Shown here in pieces: positions 27,571 through 35,808 of a stretch of DNA of 64,000 bases. This DNA comes from Acidaminococcaceae bacterium (lineage in GTDB: Bacteria; Bacillota; Negativicutes; Acidaminococcales; Acidaminococcaceae): assembly GCA_017405945.1 (NCBI GenBank), contig JAFQZL010000003.1:1-64000 (forward strand). Direction: 5' to 3'. The notes under the pieces are model-generated. The model was given only the letters and a program-made list of their open reading frames with translations. It searched no databases and had not been told where the DNA came from. The number at the start of each line of letters is the position of its first letter. The first letter of the stretch is position 1. Made by a program: the position numbers and the translations under genes.

Positions 27571-28920
27571 ATGACAGAAGTAAAACCCCTGAAAATTACA
27601 GAAACTGTACTACGGGACGGTCCGCAGTCTCTGGTTGCGACCCGGATGCGGGTACAGGATATGATCCCGGTGCTGGAAAAACTGGACAACGTTGGTTATC
27701 ATGCCGTTGAAGCCTGGGGCGGCGCGACCTTTGACGCCTGCCTGCGTTTTTTAGATGAAGACCCCTGGGGCCGTCTGCGGATCCTGCGGCACCGGATGCC
27801 GAACACACCCATCCAGATGCTGCTGCGGGGCCAGAATCTGTTAGGCTACAACCATTATGCGGACGACGTTGTGTCTGAGTTTATTAAAAAGAGTGTGGAA
27901 AACGGTGTCTCCATCATCCGTGTATTTGACGCGCTCAACGATACGAGAAACCTGGAAACTTCCTTTAAAGCCGGAAAGAAGGCCGGAGCCCATATGCAGG
28001 GCGCGCTGGTCTATACTACCAGCCCTTATCATAAACCGGAGGACTTTGTGCGGCTGGCCAAGGAAATGGTACAGATGGGGGCCGATTCCATCTGCATTAA
28101 AGACATGGCAGGCCTGTTGAGTCCTTATGGCGCAGAACATCTGATTAAAGCGCTGAAAAAAGAAATCACGGTTCCGCTGGAACTGCACAATCACTGCACC
28201 ACCGGTCTGGGCCACATGACCGCGCTGAAAGCGGCGGAAGCCGGCGTGGATATTCTGGATACGGCGCTGGCCCCGTTCTCGGGAACCACAAGCCAGCCCT
28301 GTACGGAAGCCATGGTGGCCACGTTGGCGGAAAGCCCCCGGGATACCGGACTGAATCTGGAAACCTTGAATGAGCTGGCGGAATATTTCACCGGCGTCAA
28401 GAGCAAAATTGTCAACGAGTTCCATGTGAACCCGAACTTTAACGTCAATCCCAAAGTGCTGCTGTACCAGATTCCCGGCGGCATGCTCTCCAATCTGCGC
28501 AGCCAGATGGCAGGCATGGGCATCGGCGACAAGCTGGACGAGGTACTGAAGGAAATGCCCCAGGTACGGAAAGATTTAGGCTATCCGCCCCTGGTTACGC
28601 CCACCAGCCAGATCGTCGGCTCCATGGCGGTTATGAATGTGGCCATGGGCCGTTACAAAATGATTCCCCGTGAAGTAAAAGAACTGATCCGCGGCCGTTA
28701 CGGAAAAACCGCCGGCCCCATCAATCCGGAAGTGCAGAAGCTGGCCATCGGGGATGAGCCGGTCATTGACCACCGTCCTGCCGACGACATCAAGCCCCAG
28801 CTTAAGACTATGCGGGACCGTCTGGATGAAGCAGGGTTCCCCGGTCTCAGCGTGGAAGACGTGCTGTCTTACGCGCTGTTCCCGGATGTAGCGTTGAACT
28901 ATTTCCGCAGCCACAGATAA
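27571..28920 (+). CDS. biotin-dependent carboxyltransferase (oxaloacetate decarboxylase alpha / transcarboxylase 5S type)
   Basis: 449 residues covering a DRE-TIM barrel plus the conserved PYC/OADA domain, without a biotinyl domain. Motifs: ETVLRDGPQSLVATRM at the N-terminus, AWGGATFDACLRFL, metal-binding LHNHCTTGLG near residue 207, CIKDMAGLL with the biotin-site Lys, and the C-terminal VLSYALFPDVALNYF. Such subunits move carboxyl groups between oxaloacetate, pyruvate and biotin. The biotin carrier and any membrane decarboxylase subunits are not in the window, so the reaction partner is undecided. AAGGAG precedes the ATG; TATAAT at about 27479 is a probable -10. Confidence 0.87.
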   Translation: MTEVKPLKITETVLRDGPQSLVATRMRVQDMIPVLEKLDNVGYHAVEAWGGATFDACLRFLDEDPWGRLRILRHRMPNTPIQMLLRGQNLLGYNHYADDVVSEFIKKSVENGVSIIRVFDALNDTRNLETSFKAGKKAGAHMQGALVYTTSPYHKPEDFVRLAKEMVQMGADSICIKDMAGLLSPYGAEHLIKALKKEITVPLELHNHCTTGLGHMTALKAAEAGVDILDTALAPFSGTTSQPCTEAMVATLAESPRDTGLNLETLNELAEYFTGVKSKIVNEFHVNPNFNVNPKVLLYQIPGGMLSNLRSQMAGMGIGDKLDEVLKEMPQVRKDLGYPPLVTPTSQIVGSMAVMNVAMGRYKMIPREVKELIRGRYGKTAGPINPEVQKLAIGDEPVIDHRPADDIKPQLKTMRDRLDEAGFPGLSVEDVLSYALFPDVALNYFRSHR

Positions 28921-28939
28921 GTCTGAAAGGAGACGTCGA

Positions 28940-30130
28940 ATGGCTAAAAAGATTACGGATAAAGTAACCTGGGTAGGAAAAATTGACTGGGAGCTGGTGT
29001 ATTTTCACGGACATGAGCTCTCCACCTACAAAGGTTCTTCCTATAATTCCTATCTGGTGCAGGACAAAAAGACCGCGCTGATCGATACCTGCTGGAAACC
29101 CTATGATGAGGAATATGTAACCAATTTAAAAGAAACGGTCGACCTGAAGAAGATCGATTACGTGATCATGAACCACAACGAGATCGACCACAGCGGCGCC
29201 CTGCCTGCCCTGATGCGGGAGATTCCGGATGTGCCCATTTACTGCACCAAAAAGGGTGAGAGCATTATCCGCGGGCACTATCATCAGGACTGGAACTTTG
29301 TGAACGTAAAGACCGGCGACACCCTGGACCTGGGTGACTCCAAACTTGTTTTCATCGAAGCGCCTATGCTGCACTGGCCGGACACCATGTTCACCTACAT
29401 GACAGGGGAAAATATTCTGTTCAGCAACGACGGCTTCGGTCAGCATTTTGCCAGCGAAGAACTGTACAACGATAAAGTAGACGTTCATGAAATGTACAGC
29501 GAAGCCATGAAATATTACGTAAACATTCTGAATCCCTACAGCCCCATGGTGACCCGGAAGATTAAGGAAATCCTGGCCATGAACGTGCCGGTTGACATGA
29601 TCTGCCCCAGCCACGGCGTTATCTGGCGGGATAATCCCATGCAGATAGTGGAGACCTATCAGAAGTGGGCGGCCAATTATCAGGAGAATCAGATCACTTT
29701 TGTGTATGACACCATGTGGGAGTCTACCCGCCGTATGGCAGAGTGTATCGCGGAGGGCATCCGGCAGGCTGACCCGGACGTGGTCATCAGGCTGATGAAC
29801 GCGGCCAAAGAAGACAAGAGCGATATTGCCACGGAAGTATTTAAGTCCAAAGCAATCCTGGTGGGCTCACCTACCATCAATTACGGGTTCGCCTATTCTA
29901 TCGGCGGCATGCTGGAGCTGATTCGGGGCCTGAAGTTTAAAAACAAAAAGGCCGCGGCGTTCGGCAGCTACGGCTGGAGCGGCGAAGCGGTAAAACAGAT
30001 GACGGAACTGCTGCAGGGCGCAGGCTTTGCGATTGTCAATGACGGAATCCGCTGCCAGTGGGTGCCGGATGAAGCCCATATGGAAGAATGCCGCCAGTAC
30101 GGCCGGACCTTTGGGGAAGCAGTAAAATAA
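28940..30130 (+). CDS. FprA-family flavodiiron protein
   Basis: Cytoplasmic enzyme reducing O2 to water (or NO to N2O) in anaerobes. 396 residues: metallo-beta-lactamase-like diiron domain (1-250) then a flavodoxin domain (about 253-393). Ligands are visible: HNEIDH, the LHWPDTM histidine, the NDGFGQH aspartate and the PSHGVIW histidine. The flavodoxin part has the FMN loops YDTMWESTRRMA and GSPTINYG. There is no rubredoxin or NADH-oxidoreductase fusion. It is 19 bases after the carboxyltransferase with AAAGGAGA upstream, so probably co-transcribed with it. Confidence 0.93.
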   Translation: MAKKITDKVTWVGKIDWELVYFHGHELSTYKGSSYNSYLVQDKKTALIDTCWKPYDEEYVTNLKETVDLKKIDYVIMNHNEIDHSGALPALMREIPDVPIYCTKKGESIIRGHYHQDWNFVNVKTGDTLDLGDSKLVFIEAPMLHWPDTMFTYMTGENILFSNDGFGQHFASEELYNDKVDVHEMYSEAMKYYVNILNPYSPMVTRKIKEILAMNVPVDMICPSHGVIWRDNPMQIVETYQKWAANYQENQITFVYDTMWESTRRMAECIAEGIRQADPDVVIRLMNAAKEDKSDIATEVFKSKAILVGSPTINYGFAYSIGGMLELIRGLKFKNKKAAAFGSYGWSGEAVKQMTELLQGAGFAIVNDGIRCQWVPDEAHMEECRQYGRTFGEAVK

Positions 30131-30136
30131 ACAATA

Positions 30137-30787
30137 ATGAAAACTACAGTGATTTTAATACGCCACGGGGAAACGGAGTGGAATGTACTGCACCGTTTCC
30201 AGGGGCTTTCGGACATTCCCCTGAATGATACGGGACGGCAGCAGGCCGGTTTTGCCAAAAACGGGCTGCAGAATATAACGCTGGACGCCATTTACACCAG
30301 CCCGTTGCAGCGTGCCGTGGAAACAGCGGAAATCATCCGGGGCGAAAGGAACATCCCCATTTATCCCGCAGACGGGCTGCAGGAAATGGGCGTGGGCGAG
30401 TGGGAAGGCCTTCTGGTATCGGAAATTGATGAAAAATATCCGGGATGGTATGATATCTGGCGTACGGCTCCTACGCAAATCCGTCTCAAAGGCGGGGAGC
30501 CTTTTGAGGAAACCCGGAAGCGCGCCTGGAAAACCTTCCGTGCGATTGTCAAAAAGCACGAAGGACAGACCGTGCTGATCGTTTCCCACATGATGTGCAT
30601 CAGCAGCATCCTGCTGACCGTTGCGGGCATCCCGCTGGATGATATCTGGCAGCACCCCATCGGCAACGCCGCCCTGAACATTGTGGAGGCGGACAGCGAA
30701 GGCAAAGCGGTCATCACGGACTGGAACCGGGACGGTCATATCCCGGAAGCATTCCGGCTGAAGCAGCCCTTCGGCAGGGTGAAGTGA
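30137..30787 (+). CDS. histidine phosphatase family protein (phosphoglycerate mutase-like)
   Basis: 216 residues of the histidine phosphatase superfamily: LIRHGETEWN with the phospho-acceptor His near residue 10, LNDTGRQQAG, a conserved SPLQRAVETAEII, the acid residue in QEMGVGEWEG and the second His in VSHMMCISS. Members include cofactor-dependent phosphoglycerate mutases, alpha-ribazole phosphatase and broad phosphatases; no cobalamin genes are near, so the substrate is unknown. It begins 6 bases after the FprA stop and lacks a proper binding site, suggesting translational coupling. Confidence 0.85.
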   Translation: MKTTVILIRHGETEWNVLHRFQGLSDIPLNDTGRQQAGFAKNGLQNITLDAIYTSPLQRAVETAEIIRGERNIPIYPADGLQEMGVGEWEGLLVSEIDEKYPGWYDIWRTAPTQIRLKGGEPFEETRKRAWKTFRAIVKKHEGQTVLIVSHMMCISSILLTVAGIPLDDIWQHPIGNAALNIVEADSEGKAVITDWNRDGHIPEAFRLKQPFGRVK

Positions 30788-30806
30788 CAAGTAACGGAAC
30801 GGTGTC

Positions 30807-30853
30807 GGCAGATTGTTTAGTGTAACTTACTATACAATCTGCCATTTAATTTT
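30807..30853 (+). terminator. terminator of the carboxyltransferase-fprA-phosphatase unit
   Basis: GGCAGATTGT (30807-30816) / ACAATCTGCC (30834-30843), with inner TAGT/ACTA pairing, then ATTTAATTTT. The T run is imperfect. Confidence 0.75.
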
Positions 30854-30893
30854 GATTTTCCGTCGAAAAAAGTTTGCTGATTCACAAATTTTG

Positions 30894-30921
30894 TTGACAG
30901 AAAGGTAAAGTTGGTTATAAT
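30894..30921 (+). promoter_or_regulatory. promoter of metQ-like gene
   Basis: Consensus TTGACA (30894-30899), 16-base spacer, consensus TATAAT (30916-30921). The leader is only about 65 bases, with no SAM riboswitch or T-box visible. Confidence 0.9.
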
Positions 30922-30993
30922 TTGAAATAATAGTTCTATATCATACTTTTTAAATATGATATGAGAAGAAAAGGATATTGGAGGGGAATTAAC

Positions 30994-31824
30994 ATGTTTT
31001 TGAAAAAAGTTTCACTGATTCTGGCAACCGTTCTTCTGGCTTTCAGCCTGACGGGCTGCGGCGGCGGAGACAAGAAAGAAGAAAAGAAAGCGCCGGCAGC
31101 AGATAAGCCGATTAAGATTGGCGTAACCGCAGGCCCGCACGCGGAAATCATGGACAACGTAAAGAAACTGGCGGATAAGCAGGGCCTGAAGATTGAAGTG
31201 GTGGAATTCAACGATTTCGTAACGCCCAACGTGGCTCTGAACCAGGGCGAACTGTTTGCCAACAGCATGCAGCACGCGCCGTATCTGGCGGCGACCCTGA
31301 AAAAGGAACCCAGCTTTAAGTTAAAAGAATGCTTTAAGACCGTAATTTTCCCGATGGCCGTATATTCCACCAAAGTGAAAAAGGGTGAACCCATTCCCGA
31401 CGGCGCAACGGTTGCGATTCCCAACGATCCGTCCAACGGCGGCCGCGCACTGCTGATGCTGGACAATGCGGGACTGATCAAAGTAAAAGACAAGAAAAAT
31501 TCCGTTACCGCGTTGACGGACGTGATCGAGAACAAACACAACTTTAAATTCCAGGAACTGGACGCTGCCGGCATTCCCAGAAGCATTAAAGACGTGACCA
31601 TCGCCTGCATCAACGTGAACTACGCGCTGCCGGCCGGCCTGAATCCCCTGAAGGATGCCATCATTGTGGAAGGCGCGGACAATCCCTATGTAAATATTTT
31701 CGTTACAACGGAAAAGAATTTCAACGATCCGCGGATCAAACAGCTTGAGAAAGTGTACCGTTCGGAAGAAAACAAGAAATTTATTCTTGACCACTTCAAG
31801 GGCAGCATTCTCAGCGCATGGTAA
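30994..31824 (+). CDS. metQ: MetQ/NlpA-family substrate-binding lipoprotein
   Basis: Lipid-anchored binding protein, 276 residues, signal peptide with lipobox SLTGC (Cys at about 21), a short Lys/Glu linker, and the NlpA-type fold: KIGVTAGPHAEIMDNVK, NQGELFANSMQHAPYLA, IPNDPSNGGRALLMLDNAGLI. Family members feed MetNI importers with methionine. No metN or metI is in the window, so it either serves a transporter encoded elsewhere or has another ligand. ATG 30994 has GGAGGGG upstream; the in-frame ATG at 30961 has none and would bury the signal peptide. Confidence 0.88.
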   Translation: MFLKKVSLILATVLLAFSLTGCGGGDKKEEKKAPAADKPIKIGVTAGPHAEIMDNVKKLADKQGLKIEVVEFNDFVTPNVALNQGELFANSMQHAPYLAATLKKEPSFKLKECFKTVIFPMAVYSTKVKKGEPIPDGATVAIPNDPSNGGRALLMLDNAGLIKVKDKKNSVTALTDVIENKHNFKFQELDAAGIPRSIKDVTIACINVNYALPAGLNPLKDAIIVEGADNPYVNIFVTTEKNFNDPRIKQLEKVYRSEENKKFILDHFKGSILSAW

Positions 31825-31844
31825 AAAAATACCGGTTATAAACA

Positions 31845-31892
31845 AAGTCCCCAATTGCAGTTTTGCGATTGCAATTGGGGACTTGTTTTTTG
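31845..31892 (+). terminator. intrinsic terminator of metQ
   Basis: Perfect 15-bp stem from AAGTCCCCAATTGCA, 10-base loop, then GTTTTTT. Its CCCCAATTRCA core recurs in the terminators at 46451 and 48876. Confidence 0.95.
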
Positions 31893-31913
31893 CAGGAATT
31901 GTTCAGAAAAATG

Positions 31914-31942
31914 TTGCAGGCCGGGGTGTGCAATGATATTAT
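31914..31942 (+). promoter_or_regulatory. promoter of dtd (candidate)
   Basis: TTGCAG (31914-31919), 17-base spacer, TATTAT (31937-31942), about 50 bases before the dtd start. Confidence 0.65.
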
Positions 31943-31990
31943 ATATAGCATGTATAAGAATAATAAAAAACAAAGAGCAGGAGTGATTCG

Positions 31991-32434
31991 ATGAGAGCCG
32001 TAGTAACCAGAGTAAAAGAAGCGTCGGTAGTAATTGAAGGAAACGTTGCGGGAAAGATTGGGCAGGGTTTTCTGATCCTGCTGGGCATCGGGCCGGAAGA
32101 TACGGAAGCCATAGCGGATAAGATGGCGGTAAAAATCTGCAACTGCCGGGTTTTTGAAGATGAGAACGGAAAGATGAACCTGAGCCTGGACCAGGTGGGA
32201 GGCTCTCTTTTAGTCATTTCCCAGTTCACCCTTTATGCCGATCTGAAGAAACGCCGCCCCGGATTTTCCCATGCGGCCAAACCGGAACTGGCGGTTCCCC
32301 TGTATGAGAGATTCATGGAGACCTGCCGTGCCAGGGGCTTTGCCGTGGAACACGGGGAGTTCGCCGCTGACATGCAGGTGTATTCCGTAAACGACGGGCC
32401 GGTCACGCTGCTGTTCGACAGCGCGGAAATGTAA
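31991..32434 (+). CDS. dtd: D-aminoacyl-tRNA deacylase
   Basis: Proofreading enzyme that frees D-amino acids (and mischarged Gly) from tRNA. The 147-residue length is typical. It has the start MRAVVTRVKEASV, the active-site loop LLVISQFTLYAD (SQF motif) and the C-terminal NDGPVTLLFDS (GPVT motif). AGGAGTGA lies upstream of the ATG. It is a single gene with its own promoter and shares a bidirectional terminator with the convergent TM2 gene. Confidence 0.95.
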   Translation: MRAVVTRVKEASVVIEGNVAGKIGQGFLILLGIGPEDTEAIADKMAVKICNCRVFEDENGKMNLSLDQVGGSLLVISQFTLYADLKKRRPGFSHAAKPELAVPLYERFMETCRARGFAVEHGEFAADMQVYSVNDGPVTLLFDSAEM

Positions 32435-32453
32435 CAGCAGATTCACAAAAGAA

Positions 32454-32488
32454 AAACCGGCATCAGTTCGACAGGCTGATGCCGGTTT
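32454..32488 (-). terminator. bidirectional terminator between dtd and the TM2 gene
   Basis: Perfect 13-bp stem AAACCGGCATCAG (32454-32466) / CTGATGCCGGTTT (32476-32488). Read on the minus strand it is followed by TTTTTC, on the plus strand only by TTT, so it is the stronger stop for the minus-strand gene but can serve both. Confidence 0.9.
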
Positions 32489-32516
32489 GCAGTTACAGGG
32501 CAGTTCTCTGCGCTTT

Positions 32517-32891
32517 TTACGCCTTTTCTTCATTTTTGCTTTCTTCAAATTCCGCGTCGATGGTTTCGCCGTGTACTTTTTGGGGTTTCGGGTACAGCAG
32601 TATCGCATCGTGGATCACCTGTCTGGCGATTTCCCGGTTGCAGTCGGCAACCAGGCTTTTCATGCGGAAAAGATCAATAACCCACCAGATGACGCCGATG
32701 TAAATACAACACAGCAGCCACAAAAAGATGTTTTTGAACGGCTTGTGTAAATAAAAATAGTGCGCCCCGAACAGTACCCAGAAAATATAAGCGGACGAAA
32801 GGGATTTTTCTTTTGCGGGCAGCGTCTGTATTACATATTGCTGCTGCTGTTCCGTCAAATTCTGAATTTCCAATCTGGTCTGTGCGTCCAT
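32517..32891 (-). CDS. TM2-domain membrane protein
   Basis: 124 residues with two transmembrane helices in a TM2 arrangement: SLSSAYIFWVLFGAHYFYLHK, then FLWLLCCIYIGVIWWVIDLF. The N-terminal ~30 residues are Gln-rich and soluble; the C-terminal ~40 are charged. TM2 proteins have no settled bacterial function. On the minus strand AGGAGG precedes the ATG. It is a lone gene, convergent with dtd. Confidence 0.8.
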   Translation of the reverse strand: MDAQTRLEIQNLTEQQQQYVIQTLPAKEKSLSSAYIFWVLFGAHYFYLHKPFKNIFLWLLCCIYIGVIWWVIDLFRMKSLVADCNREIARQVIHDAILLYPKPQKVHGETIDAEFEESKNEEKA

Positions 32892-33272
32892 TGTTGTTCC
32901 TCCTGACTCTGTACAACTTGCGGAAAAGCGGCTGCGGGTTGAAAACTCAATGCAAAGATGCTGCAGGCTGCCGCCGTTTTCCGTGCGCCTGTGCGCATAC
33001 GGCCATGTTTTATCGAGAGGGACCGGACAAGCATCTCTGCCGGACCGGTTTTATTATAAGGAAAACGCAAACAGAATTTGTAACGAAAGTCGGGCAAAAA
33101 TGTGAAGAAAGTATGTACCGGGGTGACGGTAAAAGCACAGGCTGTTCCGGCCCTTTGCAAAGGGTTTTTGTTTCACGGGGTTTTGTGATACAATGAAGTC
33201 GATATAAACGTGAAAGCTTCAACAGTAAGATTTTTTTGACCGCTGCTGAATCAGTTGACGGAGGAGAAAGAC

Positions 33273-33986
33273 GTGCATATTTATGCCATCGGAGACCTGC
33301 ATTTTTCGGGAGTTCCCGAAGCCAAACCCATGACCGTGTTCGGGGAACACTGGCAGGATCACCGGCAGCGCATTACAGAAAACTGGAAACAGACCGTCGC
33401 GGCTGAAGACCTCGTCGTACTCTGCGGGGATATTTCCTGGGCAATGAAACTGCCGGACGCGGTGCAGGATGACCTGCGCTATATTGCGGAATTTCCCGGT
33501 AACAAGGTTATGCTGCGGGGCAACCACGATTACTGGTGGACCGGCCTTTCAAAAATGAAACAGGCCACCGGGGGCGCGTTCTTCTTTTTGCAGAACAATT
33601 TTTACCCGGTGGACACGGAAGGCGCAAAACTTGCTGTCTGCGGTTCCCGGGGCTGGCTGACGCCCGCCTGCGAAGGGTACGATCCGGAAACGGACGACCG
33701 CATTCTGCGCCATGAAGAATTGCGCATCAGAGCCTCGCTGGATGCCGCAAAAAAGGAAGGATACGAAGAGATTATCCTGGCGCTGCATTACCCCCCGTTT
33801 TATTCGGCGGAAGAGGATTCCGTGTTCAAACAGATCATTGATGAATACGGGGTGAAGACCTGTGTATTCGGGCACATCCATGGGGCGGAAGGCGCTGCCG
33901 CGATATTTGAGGGGGAGCGGGACGGCTGCAGGTATAAGCTGGTGTCCTGCGACACGCAGGATTTTACGCCGGTACGGATACGCTAA
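33273..33986 (+). CDS. predicted metallophosphoesterase (calcineurin-like)
   Basis: 237-residue cytoplasmic protein with all metallophosphoesterase blocks: AIGDLHF, LCGDISW, RGNHDYWW, LALHYPPF and FGHIHG. The substrate is unknown. It begins with GTG 33273 because GGAGGAG at 33260-33266 is well placed; the in-frame TTG at 33255 lies before that site. The 33000-33272 stretch upstream holds no gene; TACAAT near 33189 may be its -10. Confidence 0.87.
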   Translation: MHIYAIGDLHFSGVPEAKPMTVFGEHWQDHRQRITENWKQTVAAEDLVVLCGDISWAMKLPDAVQDDLRYIAEFPGNKVMLRGNHDYWWTGLSKMKQATGGAFFFLQNNFYPVDTEGAKLAVCGSRGWLTPACEGYDPETDDRILRHEELRIRASLDAAKKEGYEEIILALHYPPFYSAEEDSVFKQIIDEYGVKTCVFGHIHGAEGAAAIFEGERDGCRYKLVSCDTQDFTPVRIR

Positions 33987-34015
33987 AAAAATCCTGAAAT
34001 TTCTTTTAAAAACAG

Positions 34016-34044
34016 TTGACAATCCCGGTCATTTTAGTTATAAT
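34016..34044 (+). promoter_or_regulatory. promoter of tRNA-Arg
   Basis: TTGACA (34016-34021), 17-base spacer, TATAAT (34039-34044): full consensus, 30 bases before the tRNA. Confidence 0.92.
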
Positions 34045-34073
34045 AGCTTTGCTGTTGAAAAACAGCTTACTGT

Positions 34074-34150
<77 letters not shown>

Positions 34151-34164
34151 ATTAGAAATCAAGA

Positions 34165-34206
34165 CGCCATGCAGGTTTTGAGCCGGCATGGCGCTTTTGT
34201 TTTTTG
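34165..34206 (+). terminator. terminator of tRNA-Arg
   Basis: CGCCATGC (34165-34172) / GCATGGCG (34186-34193), then CTTTTGTTTTTTG. Confidence 0.9.
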
Positions 34207-34657
34207 TGTTGATTTCCATCTTGTGATAGTTGTGTGACAGTCCTGTTTTTAAAAAGTTTAACTCAGGATTTTTTAAACCGAAAGGTAAAAAAATACGCTG
34301 GTTCGTCAATAGAACGGGTATTACATTTATTAAGCCTGCCGGAAATAATATCATAACGGCAGGCATAATCTTTATGTGTCTTACCAAATACCAATTTGCT
34401 ATTCCCGCGGTTTTAGATTATAATAAAATAAAGAAGACAGGTATTACTAAATTGTTTAAACATCATAGAATCAGCAAAAGATACATTCAGGTAATAATTG
34501 TATAACCGTGCTATGGTAGTCGCAAACAGTTCACAAATTCAGTGAAATGAGGGGTTGACAGGATATGTCAGGTCGGGCTGCGCTTTTCAGAACAGAACAG
34601 AACGGAACAGGGCAGTGGTTAACTGAGCCCTTTTACAGGTTCATATTAAACAGAATG
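34207..34657. other. AT-rich intergenic stretch after tRNA-Arg, no convincing gene
   Basis: Holds a perfect 8-bp hairpin GCCTGCCG (34334-34341) / CGGCAGGC (34357-34364), a TATAAT word near 34417, and four tandem pentamers (AGAAC three times, then GGAAC) at 34589-34608. A 91-codon TTG-initiated frame at 34230-34505 lacks a binding site and crosses the hairpin, so it is not called. Confidence 0.5.
34589..34608 (+). repeat. short tandem repeat, AGAAC x3 + GGAAC
   Basis: Four consecutive 5-base units, the last with one change, in noncoding DNA. Confidence 0.8.
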
Positions 34658-34707
34658 ACCGTTTAACGTAACATGATGCATGTTGCGCTAAACGGTTATT
34701 TTGTTTT
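34658..34707 (+). terminator. large hairpin with T-rich tail (terminator or small-RNA end)
   Basis: 18-base arms 34658-34675 and 34679-34696 pair with one A-C mismatch and one T-G pair around a 3-base loop, then TATTTTGTTTT. No coding sequence precedes it on this strand for 500 bases other than the terminated tRNA, so an unrecognised small RNA could end here. Confidence 0.65.
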
Positions 34708-34791
34708 CCGGGGCCATTTGATTTCAAATTAACCAATAAATATGGAGGGCATGTCCGTTGAGCGGCGGCATGCGAATATACGATTTAATGG

Positions 34792-35736
34792 GTGTTTTAT
34801 GGGAAAAGGCGGGAACCCGTAATGGGACAGTGTTTGAAGTTTGCAGTGATGGCAGCGTGTTTTGCTTTGACCCTCTTTTCTGCTACGGACGCGGTGAACG
34901 CTGCTCCCAAAGCAACCAGGGCCGGGCAGCGTCCTGTAGCGGGCTGGCATCAGAGCGGGAAAGGCGAGGTGTGGCCTCCTGTCGCCGGACGGTATGAACG
35001 GAAAAATGCCAATGGCGTAACCAGCGCCTATATCGATGTAACCGTTCTGCCGGACCAATGGCCGGTGATTACGTTGCATGCCTGCGATTATGGGGGAACA
35101 GATGACGAAAAGGGCAGGGAAGCGTTATCCCGGGCTCCCGCAGTCAGGCTGGGCGGATGGATTGCCGGTACGGCATTCACAGACTATCCTTCGGGCAAAA
35201 AACGCAGCAAGAGCGATGTGATGCCGGTTGAAACAGGACTGGGTGCCCGTTTTGTCGCCGGGGCAGAAACCAATGGCATATACGGCGGAAACGGAATCCG
35301 GGGTCTTTTGGATAATGTTCAGATTAATCTGATGCATGCCGGCGTCACTTCAGAAAAAGACGGGCTGGTGCTGGACTATTTCGGGCATAACGGATTACGG
35401 CTGCCGGATGTCCGGGGCAAATATGTGTTGAAAAAAGGCAGCATGCCCGGGGCTGACGAATTTGCCGCCTGTGCTTTGGTCGGAGCGCTGCCCTTAAAGG
35501 AAACAGATACCGATTTTACTGACAATACATTGCAAATTGTTCCGGAAGCGGTTACGGGCAGCATGATGCCCCGGTATCAATACATCATTGGCAATTACGG
35601 TTTTGCTGTTAAAGTGTTCCGGAACGGTATGCTGCTCCGCACTTTCGTGTTGCCGAAAGATTTAAGCGCTGTATACCGTTTTGACAGAAATGGAGGCGAT
35701 ATTATGATTTACGATATCGATGGCTCTAAAGGATGA
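34792..35736 (+). CDS. secreted protein of unknown function
   Basis: I do not recognise this family. The 314-residue product starts with a signal peptide (n-region YGKRRE, hydrophobic core FAVMAACFALTLFS, probable cleavage at VNA-AP). The mature part begins with a Trp/Gly-rich segment (WPPVAGRYERK) and has alternating hydrophobic strands, suggesting a beta-rich domain. ATG 34792 is taken because the n-region charges lie behind it; ATG 34822 would also give a signal peptide. Neither has a good ribosome binding site. It is the first gene of the exported-protein cluster. Confidence 0.6.
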   Translation: MFYGKRREPVMGQCLKFAVMAACFALTLFSATDAVNAAPKATRAGQRPVAGWHQSGKGEVWPPVAGRYERKNANGVTSAYIDVTVLPDQWPVITLHACDYGGTDDEKGREALSRAPAVRLGGWIAGTAFTDYPSGKKRSKSDVMPVETGLGARFVAGAETNGIYGGNGIRGLLDNVQINLMHAGVTSEKDGLVLDYFGHNGLRLPDVRGKYVLKKGSMPGADEFAACALVGALPLKETDTDFTDNTLQIVPEAVTGSMMPRYQYIIGNYGFAVKVFRNGMLLRTFVLPKDLSAVYRFDRNGGDIMIYDIDGSKG

Positions 35737-35808
35737 GCCGTTAAAACGAATGAAAAAGATTCCGGTTTTATCAGTACGTTTACTATTAATGCATAAAGGA
35801 GGTTTATT

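Noticed and set aside
30922-30993. SAM riboswitch or methionine T-box before metQ
   Set aside because: The leader is only about 70 bases and holds neither structure.
32813-33196. 127-codon plus-strand frame between the TM2 gene and the phosphoesterase
   Set aside because: Overlaps the TM2 gene start antisense, has no binding site and an Arg/Cys-rich noncoding composition.
34230-34505. 91-codon frame after tRNA-Arg
   Set aside because: TTG start without a binding site; crosses a perfect hairpin; no recognisable motif.
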